From the NCBI RefSeq assembly GCF_003628305.1, contig NZ_RBZM01000006.1, positions 1 through 64,000 of the forward strand: a stretch of DNA of 64,000 nucleotides, in the 5' to 3' direction. The notes below the pieces were generated by a model, which did no database searches, was not told the origin of the DNA, and was given only the letters and a program-made list of their open reading frames with translations. This DNA is from Cohnella endophytica. GTDB taxonomy: Bacteria > Bacillota > Bacilli > Paenibacillales > Paenibacillaceae. The translations under genes and the position numbers were made by a program. How positions within the stretch are numbered: position 1 is the first letter of the stretch; the number at the start of each line of letters is the position of its first letter. This document shows, piece after piece, positions 15,787-25,041 of the stretch.

Positions 15787-17937
15787 ATGACTAATCTGCC
15801 CATGGACGAGATTTTGAAGATCCCTAGGTGGATCTGGGATAAAGAAAAAGCAATGAATCTACATGTCACCTTAAAGACCAGCTTTTATGCAGAGAAAGAG
15901 ATTAACCATTGCCGGTTGTTTCTTGCTATGACTGGTGGAGTTACAGTTAGATTGGATCAACAGGTCGTTGGACAGCTTGCAGAGGGCGGCGATCAGCTTG
16001 CTTCATTCATCCAACTGGATTCTTTTCCAGAAACCCTGAGCGAAGGAGAGCATGTAATTGAGCTGGAAATCAAATGCAGCGAAATCATGCCGGTATCCCC
16101 TGTCAGTATCCATCTTTCTGAGCGGCTAGTTGGGTGTGTGGGTTATTTGCAAGGAGACGGCTTCTGGATACCAACGGATGAATCATGGCAATCCAACGGG
16201 GAACAAGCTGCATTGGTTTGTGTCTATGGAGACGAACCCTATGGCGATTTGGAGAATAGCCCGGAGTGGTTTGCCAGAGGGGGATTTGAAGATATTGTCA
16301 CAGAATCCATAGTAGATTTTGAGGTTCATGCTGCAGCTGGTTTGGCTAGCAAAAGAAAAAATGAAGGCCTAAGTGTGGAGGGTATCCATACAATGGAGCA
16401 GCGGCCAATTGAGATAACCAGAGTTGTAAAAGATATCTTCTATCATTTGCGCAAGCAAAGAGAATGGCAGGAGCTGCGGCTGCAAACCGCATCCTGGGAG
16501 TTGTCTAATTCACCTTCGTTAATCGTGGATCTGAACAAAGAGTACAATGCGCGGTTTCACTGCAAGAATAATTCCGATCACCCTGTTCAGGTTATTTGGC
16601 ATGGAGCCGAGTCGTTATGGGAGCTGGAGCATTATGAGGGGTGTATTACAGAAGCTTTTACACTTCCGGCACGGGCAGATTTTGTGACTTTGCCTCAAGG
16701 AAACCGCTACTATAAAATACATCTGCTAGGCGAGATAAATCTTCCTTTCTCCCTTGAGTTTCAATTCGAAGCGCTGCAGGTTGCCTTAAACCAAAAAGGC
16801 CATATTCAATCCAATCTTCCCATGATTGATCAAATTTTTGAAGTATCCGTTCACACGAATCGGATTTGCCACCAGATCGGCTTATGGGACGGCGTCAAAC
16901 GCGACCGGTTAAACTGGGCTTATGATTTCTACCTTGCGGGCAAGGCGGATTATGTACTGTGGGATGATCTTTCCGTACTGAAGAGGTCAATTACCGAAAT
17001 CGGAAAAGGTACGCCTTATGGCTATTGGATGAATTCAATTGCCTCTTATACGTTATGGTGGATTAATAATCTGTGGGAGTATTATTTCTACACGGGCGAT
17101 CGTCAATTTGTTATAGACAATAAAGCTGATCTGCAAAAACATATAAGTTGGATTGAAGCTAATATAGATGAAGAATCGGGCGGTTTAATTAAAAACCTGA
17201 CGAATTTAATAGAGTGGATTCCGATTTCGGACGAAGAAATGCAGATAAGCATGGATGCTTTATTCAAGCTGACGAGCATGAATATCGAAAAGCTGATGAA
17301 ATGGATTCCGGAGCTTGAAATTGAAGTCGATTGGAAGTTTCCGCTAATTAATGAAGCGCAATTCCTGCAAGCCGAGACGCTTATTACGCCATTATTAGGC
17401 ATCTTAAGCGGTTATGTCTCTTCCGGTAACGCCCGGGCTTTTTTGCGGCAGCGTGAAATAAATGATCCTGTTACTCCCTTGTCGGCGTATTGGTTTGCCG
17501 AATGCTGCTCTCAATTTGGCTTGCACGAGAAAGCTTGGAGCACCATTGAGCTGGTGTGGGGTACGATGCTTAAAGAGGGGGCATCCACCTTTTGGGAAGG
17601 GATAACTTTAGCTAAAGGCAGCGACTATCATCGGGCATTGACAACATACACGGCTTACAGCTCCTATCGGATGAGCCTTTGCCACAGCTGGTCGAGCACA
17701 CCCGTACAATGGATTTCAAAATATCTGATTGGCGTTGAGCCTTTGGAGCCCGGATACAGCAAAGCGCGGTTTCTTCCCAATTCTGTAGGGGGGATGAGTC
17801 GTTGCCAAGGTACGGTAAACACACCGTATGGCGTTATTCAGGTTTCGTGGCATATGAATGAGCAAGGAAGCATTTTATCTGATATCACGGCTCCCCCGGA
17901 AGTTGAGCTGCTGCAAGCTATTCCTACTAAAGGGTAA
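15787..17937 (+). CDS. Alpha-L-rhamnosidase-like glycoside hydrolase (GH78-like)
   Basis: This 716-aa cytoplasmic protein has an N-terminal half of beta-sandwich modules, and a catalytic (alpha/alpha)6 region starting near 345. The block GLWDGVKRDRLNWAYDF resembles the acidic D-x-x-x-R-D-R motif of bacterial GH78 rhamnosidases. A terminal beta domain (~610-716; FLPNSVGGMSRCQGTVNTPYG) is the GH78 C-domain. ATG follows AGAGGAG. It sits between the esterase and a second rhamnosidase-like gene, consistent with exo-removal of rhamnose from imported oligosaccharides. Confidence 0.82.
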   Translation: MTNLPMDEILKIPRWIWDKEKAMNLHVTLKTSFYAEKEINHCRLFLAMTGGVTVRLDQQVVGQLAEGGDQLASFIQLDSFPETLSEGEHVIELEIKCSEIMPVSPVSIHLSERLVGCVGYLQGDGFWIPTDESWQSNGEQAALVCVYGDEPYGDLENSPEWFARGGFEDIVTESIVDFEVHAAAGLASKRKNEGLSVEGIHTMEQRPIEITRVVKDIFYHLRKQREWQELRLQTASWELSNSPSLIVDLNKEYNARFHCKNNSDHPVQVIWHGAESLWELEHYEGCITEAFTLPARADFVTLPQGNRYYKIHLLGEINLPFSLEFQFEALQVALNQKGHIQSNLPMIDQIFEVSVHTNRICHQIGLWDGVKRDRLNWAYDFYLAGKADYVLWDDLSVLKRSITEIGKGTPYGYWMNSIASYTLWWINNLWEYYFYTGDRQFVIDNKADLQKHISWIEANIDEESGGLIKNLTNLIEWIPISDEEMQISMDALFKLTSMNIEKLMKWIPELEIEVDWKFPLINEAQFLQAETLITPLLGILSGYVSSGNARAFLRQREINDPVTPLSAYWFAECCSQFGLHEKAWSTIELVWGTMLKEGASTFWEGITLAKGSDYHRALTTYTAYSSYRMSLCHSWSSTPVQWISKYLIGVEPLEPGYSKARFLPNSVGGMSRCQGTVNTPYGVIQVSWHMNEQGSILSDITAPPEVELLQAIPTKG

Positions 17938-17960
17938 AGCTGTGAAGAAGGAGCATTCTT

Positions 17961-20873
17961 ATGGACAAGCAATTATTCAATAGTCCAAGTGTAGATTTCC
18001 GCCCTGTACCTTTTTGGTCGTGGAACGGCAAGCTGTCCAAGGAACGGCTGCTTCAGCAAATCCATTCCATGCAGGAAGCGGGGATGGGCGGCTTCTTTAT
18101 GCACGCGCGGTCGGGACTGAGTACCCCGTATCTGCAGGAGGATTGGTTTGCCTGCGTAAAAAGCTGTGTAGATGAAGCCGATTTGCTCGGGATGAAAGCC
18201 TGGATTTATGACGAAAATGGCTGGCCCAGCGGCTATGCGGGGGGAGCGGTTCCCAGGATGGATCGCGCCTTCCGGGCGAAGGCCTTGGTCATGGAAGCTG
18301 TGCAACGGGCAGAAGACGATGAATATCGCTTGATTGCCAGTCGGCCGGCCGAAGACGGAAAAGCTGCGAATTATTACTACGAGTGGGTACAGCCCTTGGG
18401 GCAGGAGAGATTTGAGTTAGCTTCTTACGTGGATTTATTGCATCCGCAAGTCACCCAAGCATTTATTGAAAGCACCCATAATCGATATAAAGACGAAGTC
18501 GGCCACGATTTTGCGGGTACGATTCCTGGTGTGTTTTCGGACGAGGCTTGTGCTTTACTCTGGTTGGATCCTTCACGACCGGCACTGCCATGGACGGAAG
18601 GATTTGCAGCCATTTTCTACAACAGCTATGGCTATGACTTGATTCCGCTGATTCATTATTTGTTTATTGAAGAGGAGTCTTATAAAAAGGTACGCTACGA
18701 TTATTGGCGTCTGGTTATGGACCTGTTCGCAGAAAATTACGCAAAGGCTGTTTATCAATGGTGTGAAGCCGAGGGCTTGTTTTTTACCGGACATTTGATG
18801 GCTGAGGATAACCTGGTATATCAAATGGAGTGGGTTGGAGACGTCATGCGCCAATATGAATACATGCATATCCCCGGATTGGACCATTTGGGGCGCCAAA
18901 TTCACAAAAGCAGCATGGAATTGAGCGAGGCTTCCTATACGACTGTCCTTTCCGCCAAGCAGGTGTCCAGCATTGCGCATCAATTGGGCAAAGAAAGATG
19001 CCTGTCTGAATTGTTTGCTTGCGCGGGTCAAGGGTTTGATCCCGGGCTGCAGAAATGGATGATCGATTGGCATCTGGTGCATGGAATTAATTTGTTCAGC
19101 CCGCATTTGCTGCCCTATTCGTTTGCGGGCGAGGGGAAACGCGATTATCCTCCGACCATTGGGCCTCAGCAGCCGTGGTGGAAGGATTACAAGGTGCTTT
19201 CCGATTATCAAGCCAGAATGTGTTACGCCCTCACCCGGGGAAAAAGGGTTGCTCATCTCCTGGTGCTTCACCCTATAGAATCAGCCTTTGCAGAGTACTC
19301 GCCGCTGAATGCCAATTCCGTGAATCAGAAGAATGCCGACCTTGAAAGGCTGTCTCTCCTTCTGTTGGATCATCATCTTGATTTCGATTTCGGAAATGAA
19401 CATTTTATGGGGCGTTATGGTGAAGTGACTGAGGATGGGATTCGTGTGGGGGGTTGTGTTTACCGTACCGTCATTATTCCGGATTGCTCCAGGTTTCGTC
19501 CGTCCACGCTGCGGCTATTGCAGCTTTTTGCCGAGAAGGGCGGTAAGATCTGGGCAACTACGGCGCTTGAAGAGCTGCGAAATGGAATGCCTGATATAAA
19601 CGGATTAGCTATACATCCTTTTTCCGTTTCCGAGCTGGCCGTTGAATATCCGCAGGGCGCAGTAATAGAAGGGGCAGACAGCCGGCATATTTGGATGCAT
19701 GAAAGAATCGACGGCGATGATAAGCTGTTTTTCATGGCAAATCTATATTTAAGTCACGAACCCGTACAGGTAACGATTAAGCTTGAGGGGTATGTAAAAC
19801 CGCTGCAATTAAATGCAGAGACTGGTGAGACACTGGAAGTGCCATTTCTGCATCAAGAGAATAAGACGATAATCGAATGGGTGTTCCTGCCAAAGCAATC
19901 GCTGCTTATTCAAGCTGTCCCATGTGAGGTACAGCTTAAATCTGCTATTTCCGGTAAAAAAAGAACGAATCATAGATCAGCAGCTTCTGCTGCGTTTACG
20001 TTCAAGCCCTTAGACCTGAACACGGTCGTACTGGATACATTCTTTAGAAAAAATCAAGCGGATCTGCAATGGGAAGCTTCGGCATCGCTGGCTCATTGGA
20101 GGCGAAATCAACAATCCGAAGTAAGCGGCGAACAATACAAAGCTTATTTTGCCGTTGATGATCAAGCCTTGTCCATCCCGCTTTATGCCGTAGTGGAAGC
20201 GCAGTTAGGGAATCGCATAAGCTGTAATGGGCAAGATTTGCAGCGCTCTTCTCTTACCTGGCTGGATGCAGATTGGATTTGCTATGAAATTCCCCGCGAT
20301 TTATTAATTGCAGGCGACAATAGCTTGGAGCTGGAGCTCATTGGCAATACGTGCGGGCTAATGGAGAATATCTATGTGATTGGCGAGTTTCAAGTCTACT
20401 TCACCGGCGAAGGACTTCCGTTAATTGTAAAACCGGATTATTCCAGCCTAAGAGCGGGAAATTTAACGGATCAAGGCTTCCCTTTTTATGCGGGAAGAAT
20501 GGAATTGCTTACTCTTTTGAATATAGAAGACTATGGTGTAGATCCTGAAGAGGAAAAATGGTGTATTCGAATTTCGCAATCATCAATTGCCTCTGCAGTG
20601 CTCTGGGTCAATGGAGTGGAATGTGGAGTAAGAGCCTGGGATCCATGGGAATGGGAAATTAACAAAGCTGAGTTGGGAAATAGCTGCGAGCTGCGTTTAG
20701 TCATCAGCAATACTTTGCGCAACCTGATCGGACCTCATCATTATCAGAATGATGATCAATTGAATTTTATAACTCCATCGCATTTTTGGGATATGGATCA
20801 TTGGTCAGAAGAGAGGATTTTAGTGCCATTTGGAGTAGACAAGCTGTATTTGGAAAAGGAGATTTTGGAATGA
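17961..20873 (+). CDS. GH106-like glycoside hydrolase (putative alpha-L-rhamnosidase)
   Basis: This 970-aa cytoplasmic protein opens with FRPVPFWSWNGKLSKERL and contains GMGGFFMHARSGLSTPYL, YDENGWPSGYAGG and GVFSDEA, motifs shared with the GH106/large uncharacterised hydrolase group (TIM-barrel core followed by beta-sandwich domains). The C-terminal third carries a galactose-binding-like fold (LWVNGVECGVRAWDPWEWEI). GH106 enzymes remove rhamnose from rhamnogalacturonan and similar glycans. The family assignment is by motif memory and the substrate follows from context. Overlaps the next gene by four bases (ATGA). Confidence 0.72.
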   Translation: MDKQLFNSPSVDFRPVPFWSWNGKLSKERLLQQIHSMQEAGMGGFFMHARSGLSTPYLQEDWFACVKSCVDEADLLGMKAWIYDENGWPSGYAGGAVPRMDRAFRAKALVMEAVQRAEDDEYRLIASRPAEDGKAANYYYEWVQPLGQERFELASYVDLLHPQVTQAFIESTHNRYKDEVGHDFAGTIPGVFSDEACALLWLDPSRPALPWTEGFAAIFYNSYGYDLIPLIHYLFIEEESYKKVRYDYWRLVMDLFAENYAKAVYQWCEAEGLFFTGHLMAEDNLVYQMEWVGDVMRQYEYMHIPGLDHLGRQIHKSSMELSEASYTTVLSAKQVSSIAHQLGKERCLSELFACAGQGFDPGLQKWMIDWHLVHGINLFSPHLLPYSFAGEGKRDYPPTIGPQQPWWKDYKVLSDYQARMCYALTRGKRVAHLLVLHPIESAFAEYSPLNANSVNQKNADLERLSLLLLDHHLDFDFGNEHFMGRYGEVTEDGIRVGGCVYRTVIIPDCSRFRPSTLRLLQLFAEKGGKIWATTALEELRNGMPDINGLAIHPFSVSELAVEYPQGAVIEGADSRHIWMHERIDGDDKLFFMANLYLSHEPVQVTIKLEGYVKPLQLNAETGETLEVPFLHQENKTIIEWVFLPKQSLLIQAVPCEVQLKSAISGKKRTNHRSAASAAFTFKPLDLNTVVLDTFFRKNQADLQWEASASLAHWRRNQQSEVSGEQYKAYFAVDDQALSIPLYAVVEAQLGNRISCNGQDLQRSSLTWLDADWICYEIPRDLLIAGDNSLELELIGNTCGLMENIYVIGEFQVYFTGEGLPLIVKPDYSSLRAGNLTDQGFPFYAGRMELLTLLNIEDYGVDPEEEKWCIRISQSSIASAVLWVNGVECGVRAWDPWEWEINKAELGNSCELRLVISNTLRNLIGPHHYQNDDQLNFITPSHFWDMDHWSEERILVPFGVDKLYLEKEILE

Positions 20874-23080
20874 GCGAGCTCCAGAATGATTTACTAATTG
20901 AGCATGAGAACATGTTCATCCGATATGTTAACAGTGAGAATGGACTTAAGCAGCTGAGCTTCAACCCTGAGAAGACGCCCAAGGAACCGGTGCAGGCTGT
21001 GCCATTTCCCAATTTCGAGGTTGCCGTTGCAGGAAGACCCTATGGACATGCTTCTGCACTCGTATCCGGGCTGACTAATCTCCCGTCAGAGATGGTACTG
21101 AAAGATATAAAAACGAGCTTAGAGAATGTTCAATTTACTTACATCCATCCGACACTTGGTTTGCGCATCCAGGTAGATATGCAGCTTATTCCGGGTTCAT
21201 CCGTTATTCGCCAGCAGACAACAGCATACAATGATAGTCAAGCTCCTATTGTGTTGACCCACTTATCCTCCATGTGTATGCAAGGAATTGCAACCGACGG
21301 CTGTCGTCCTTGGCATCACAGCGATAAAATCAAAGTGCATTATTGTCTGCAGACTTGGAATGGCGAAGGCCAATGGCGTTCCGGTAGTTTGGAGGAGCTG
21401 GGACTGTACCCGACCTCTACCCATCCAAGCTCCTCAACCGTTCATTTCTCATCCATTGGCACTTGGAGCACAGGACGTTATCTTCCTATGGCAATAATTG
21501 AGGATTTGGAGACAAGCAAAACGTGGTATTTTCAAATTGAAGCCTCGTCCGATTGGCAGTTCGAAATTGGACATCGCGGTTCGTGGACAGACGAAAAAGG
21601 AGCCTTGTTCATTCATGCCGATGGAGCGGATGAGCGAAATGGGGGATGGACGAAAACGCTGGCTCCCGGCGAAAGCTTTACTTCCATCCCTGTAGCTTTC
21701 GGTTGCTGCAAAGGCGACTTGACAGCAGCCGTTAAAGAATTGACATCATATCGCAGGTATATTTTGAAACAGCAGTACTTGGACCAACGGCTCTGTCCGA
21801 TCGTTTACAACGACTACATGAATACATTGTGGGGAAATCCAACGAGGGAAAAGCTTATCCCGTTAATTGATTCCGCTTCAGAGGCCGGGTGTGAGTATTT
21901 TTGCATCGATGCCGGATGGTTTGGGGGAAAAGAAGCTTCATGGGGAGACGGATTGGGTGATTGGAACCCCAGCGATGACAGATTTGGCGAAGATGGCCTT
22001 CAAGGAGTTCTGGAGTACATAAAATTGAAAAATATGCATCCAGGATTATGGCTGGAAATGGAAGTTTGTGGCGAGAAAGCGGAGCTGGCCAAAAAACCGG
22101 ATGCTTGGTTTATTCAAAGGTACGGGGTTCGCATTGGCGGCGGTGCACGCTGGTTTTTGAATTATGAGAATGCTGATGTACGCTCTTATATGCATCATGT
22201 CATAGAGCGATTAGTCGCTATGGGCGTACGCTTTATCAAAAATGACTATAATTTGGGAATGAATGCAGGGGATGAAAGGGCCGGCTTATCCGCTTCAGAA
22301 AGTCTTATGAATTCTGTGCTGGCTTTTTATCGGTTTATAGATGAGGTTAGGTCACGGCACCCTGATCTGATCCTCGAGAATTGCGGTTCCGGTGCCATGC
22401 GTTCCGACTATGGAGTCTTGTCTCATTTTCATATGCAAAGCTCTAGTGATCAAGAGGATTATACCCAATATCCATCTATTCTCGGTGGCAGCTTGGCCGC
22501 TGTTTTACCTGAACAACTAGGGATCTGGGCTTATCCCTATCCGTTGCTGCATGGGGATATAGCACATCCAGAACGGATGGAGCAGGGTTATTACATGCAG
22601 TCTATGCAGGACGGAGAGCAAACTATTTTTAATATGATCAATGGCATGTGCGGCAGCTTGTATTTATCCGGACATCTCAATTATGCGGATCCCTTGAACA
22701 AAGCATTAATTCATGAAGCTGTCTCTTTATACAAAAAGGAAAGGGAGCATATTCAGAGCTCTTATCCGCTCTGGCCTCTGGGATTTACCCGAATTAATGC
22801 CAAAAATTCTTGGGCTTGTGTGGGCTTATCCTCTTGTAACAATGATCGTATTCTATTGGCGGTCTGGCGTTTGGGAAGCTCGGAAGCTTATCAAACCCTT
22901 CCATTGCAGATGTGGCAAGGTAAGTCAGCCACTGTTAAACAAATTTATCCTTCCCAAGGATACGAAAGCCAATATTATTACAATGAAGCTAAGGGCTGTC
23001 TGACTGTTCATCTGGATAAAACGTACCAAGCCCGCTATTATGAAATAAGGTATGATGGGATATATTTTCAACAAAATTGA
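20870..23080 (+). CDS. Alpha-galactosidase, GH36
   Basis: This 736-aa enzyme has an N-terminal beta-supersandwich followed by the GH36 barrel: CIDAGWFG (~346), GLGDWNPSDDRF, GLWLEMEVCG, the nucleophile in IKNDYN (D459) and the acid/base in SSSDQEDY (D527). No signal peptide, so it hydrolyses terminal alpha-galactosides inside the cell. The ATG overlapping the previous TGA was chosen; a longer frame would extend 28 codons into the upstream gene. It is the last gene of the island operon. Confidence 0.9.
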   Translation: MSELQNDLLIEHENMFIRYVNSENGLKQLSFNPEKTPKEPVQAVPFPNFEVAVAGRPYGHASALVSGLTNLPSEMVLKDIKTSLENVQFTYIHPTLGLRIQVDMQLIPGSSVIRQQTTAYNDSQAPIVLTHLSSMCMQGIATDGCRPWHHSDKIKVHYCLQTWNGEGQWRSGSLEELGLYPTSTHPSSSTVHFSSIGTWSTGRYLPMAIIEDLETSKTWYFQIEASSDWQFEIGHRGSWTDEKGALFIHADGADERNGGWTKTLAPGESFTSIPVAFGCCKGDLTAAVKELTSYRRYILKQQYLDQRLCPIVYNDYMNTLWGNPTREKLIPLIDSASEAGCEYFCIDAGWFGGKEASWGDGLGDWNPSDDRFGEDGLQGVLEYIKLKNMHPGLWLEMEVCGEKAELAKKPDAWFIQRYGVRIGGGARWFLNYENADVRSYMHHVIERLVAMGVRFIKNDYNLGMNAGDERAGLSASESLMNSVLAFYRFIDEVRSRHPDLILENCGSGAMRSDYGVLSHFHMQSSSDQEDYTQYPSILGGSLAAVLPEQLGIWAYPYPLLHGDIAHPERMEQGYYMQSMQDGEQTIFNMINGMCGSLYLSGHLNYADPLNKALIHEAVSLYKKEREHIQSSYPLWPLGFTRINAKNSWACVGLSSCNNDRILLAVWRLGSSEAYQTLPLQMWQGKSATVKQIYPSQGYESQYYYNEAKGCLTVHLDKTYQARYYEIRYDGIYFQQN

Positions 23081-23106
23081 AGAAGTGTTGAGAGCATGAA
23101 ATCATC

Positions 23107-23214
23107 ATGTTTATGTTCAAATTGTTCAGTGAAAACAAATCAAAAGATGAGTTTCAGGTCTCATTTATAACCAAAAAATCGCCTGTTATGGCAACCTTTT
23201 TGTCTCAGCTATAG
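23107..23214 (+). other. Short 35-codon reading frame ending inside the IS-like end
   Basis: ATG...KLFSENKSKDEFQVSFITKK...TFLSQL-stop has normal-looking composition, and its TAG lies within the inverted repeat at 23199-23224. Transposase genes often end this way, so it may be the tail of a lost transposase gene. No ribosome binding site or family match is recognised. The remaining sequence between 23081 and 23474 holds only the IS-like ends and a terminator. Confidence 0.25.
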
Positions 23215-23224
23215 ACGTTACCCA
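23199..23224 (-). repeat. IS-end-like inverted repeat, right side of the catabolic island
   Basis: The reverse complement matches 6710-6735 at 24 of 26 positions, so the two copies point toward each other across 16.5 kb. No clear target-site duplication was found outside either copy. Confidence 0.6.
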
Positions 23225-23277
23225 CAGGTACCTCAGTATGAGTAACGGGTATAGTTGATACTCTTTACCCCGATAAT

Positions 23278-23311
23278 TGAGACATTTCAAGTCATATGTT
23301 TGAGATAAAAT
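23278..23311 (+). repeat. Second IS-end-like sequence, direct orientation
   Basis: TGAGACA followed 18 nt from its start by ATGTTTGAGATAAAAT, identical in sequence and spacing to 6727-6760. It is followed by a terminator hairpin, as in the left copy. Its outer part differs from the left copy. Confidence 0.6.
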
Positions 23312-23313
23312 TC

Positions 23314-23357
23314 AAAACCAGTAACAGCAAGATTCCTTGCTATTACTGGTTTTTTTC
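23314..23357 (+). terminator. Rho-independent terminator
   Basis: AAAACCAGTAACAGCAAG pairs with CCTTGCTATTACTGGTTTT around a short loop, followed by T's. It may terminate the island operon or belong to the IS-like end. Confidence 0.8.
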
Positions 23358-23474
23358 TTTCGGATATAAGATGTTCTGGTATTGAATATCGATTCTAGAA
23401 GCACACGAGAAATTGATTCTTCTATTCTTGATTTGGGTTATACTTGTAAAAACAGATTTTGTTGGAGGTGCATT

Positions 23475-24983
23475 GTGAAGCGTTGTTTTCCATTTTTAAT
23501 AGTTTCTGGTTATTTTTGGGCAGGTGCTATTTTTCAAGGTTACTTTTATGGGATTTCTTATCTGACAGCAAACATTATTCTGATTATTGGATTTATCATT
23601 ACCGGACTATTAACTAATGAAATTAAAGTCCATCGATTTCACCTAATCCTATTCCTATTTGCGGCAATCTATTGGATTTCATTGTTATACGCGGCTGACT
23701 TTGAACAAGCTCTGCTGGAAGCCTCCAAAGTGAGCATTTTAGTATACCTGTCACTGTTTATTATGATGCTTGATCGTAAGGGGATGGAAAGTGTATACAA
23801 ACACTTCATCTGGATCGGGTCATTTCTTACTGTCCTTGGCATTTTGTTTGATATGTTTCGGAACAACCGTCTCGAATCAACAATGCAGTATGCAAATTCG
23901 TTAGCGATTTTTTTACTCGTTTGTTTGAGCTTATCGATGCTTTTTTACCTATCCACCAAGAAAAAAATATATTTGTTATTCCTATCGATAAACTGCCTGG
24001 GGGTGTTGTTAACTTTCTCAAGATCTGTTTGGATTCTTTGGCTATTGGTTTTGATTGTCTTGGTATGCATATACCCTCAAATCAGGAAAAGAGCCCAATT
24101 AACTTATATTGCCGTTGCGCATATTACGGGCGTAGTATTAGCTTTCGTAATTAGAAAGGATCAATTCGCCTTTTGGAACAGAGTGAAGAGTATTCAACCT
24201 CAAACCTCAGAACTTCAATATCGCTTTTTGAATTGGCATGACAGCTTGAATATGCTTCGGGACTACTGGCTGACAGGTTCGGGTGGCGGTGGATGGAGTT
24301 TACTCATGCATCTTTACCGTTCTCAAGATTACTATGTGAAATATGTGCATAATCACTTATTGCAATTGTTACTGGATGTTGGAATTATTGGACTCTTTCT
24401 TTTTGGTTGCTTGATTGCAATGTTTTATTATCAATCGGCCACTTCTAAATACGTGGCTGAGCAAGACGCATTATGGAATTCTGGCGGTATGGTTATCACA
24501 GCTTTGCTTATTTTGCATGCCGGATTTGATTTTGATTTTAGTTTTCCTTTTATCTTCGGCACATTCATTTGTATCATGACTTCGGCGTTTAGGAACGATA
24601 ATGCAGAAAATGTCGGGTACAGAATCAAGATCCGCTCCCAATGGGGGTATGTTGCGTTCGGTGTCAGTTGTACTCTTATTATTTTGTTCATTTGGTTGTG
24701 TGTTGGATACTACAACAAAGAACGCGGAATGCAACTTATTGAAGGAAAAGAGTGGGCACTGGCTCAAAAACACTTCACTCAGGCAGAATCCATTATTCCA
24801 TGGGCGAATACGGTTTATTACGAATCCGCAAAAGGATATGTGATACTTGGAAACGAAACGCAAAAAATAGATATGTATAAAGCAGCTGAGGAACAATTGC
24901 AATCGGCACTAAAGTTTGTACCAGAAAATGACCTATATCGAGAATTATTGAATGATGTCGAAAAAACACTTCACAATAAGTAG
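23475..24983 (+). CDS. O-antigen ligase/polymerase-like membrane protein with TPR tail
   Basis: About ten transmembrane helices, a Wzy/WaaL-type periplasmic loop with FLNWHDSLNMLRDYWLTGSGGGGW...VKYVHNHLLQLLLDVGIIG, and a C-terminal ~80-residue TPR-like tail (EGKEWALAQKHFTQAESIIPWANTVYYESAKGYV). 502 aa from GTG, chosen because GGAGGTG precedes it; the longer frame has no ribosome binding site. Members of this class ligate or polymerise lipid-linked glycans at the outer face of the membrane. Next to an S-layer-type protein gene, a role in surface polysaccharide or S-layer glycan assembly is plausible but inferred. Confidence 0.82.
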   Translation: MKRCFPFLIVSGYFWAGAIFQGYFYGISYLTANIILIIGFIITGLLTNEIKVHRFHLILFLFAAIYWISLLYAADFEQALLEASKVSILVYLSLFIMMLDRKGMESVYKHFIWIGSFLTVLGILFDMFRNNRLESTMQYANSLAIFLLVCLSLSMLFYLSTKKKIYLLFLSINCLGVLLTFSRSVWILWLLVLIVLVCIYPQIRKRAQLTYIAVAHITGVVLAFVIRKDQFAFWNRVKSIQPQTSELQYRFLNWHDSLNMLRDYWLTGSGGGGWSLLMHLYRSQDYYVKYVHNHLLQLLLDVGIIGLFLFGCLIAMFYYQSATSKYVAEQDALWNSGGMVITALLILHAGFDFDFSFPFIFGTFICIMTSAFRNDNAENVGYRIKIRSQWGYVAFGVSCTLIILFIWLCVGYYNKERGMQLIEGKEWALAQKHFTQAESIIPWANTVYYESAKGYVILGNETQKIDMYKAAEEQLQSALKFVPENDLYRELLNDVEKTLHNK

Positions 24984-25041
24984 ATAGCCATGATAAATTG
25001 TAAAGGATAAATATTCCAAATTAGATAAGGAGAAGATGCAT

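Noticed and set aside
18573-19271. 232-aa open frame on the minus strand
   Set aside because: Antisense to the GH106-like gene; no recognisable features.
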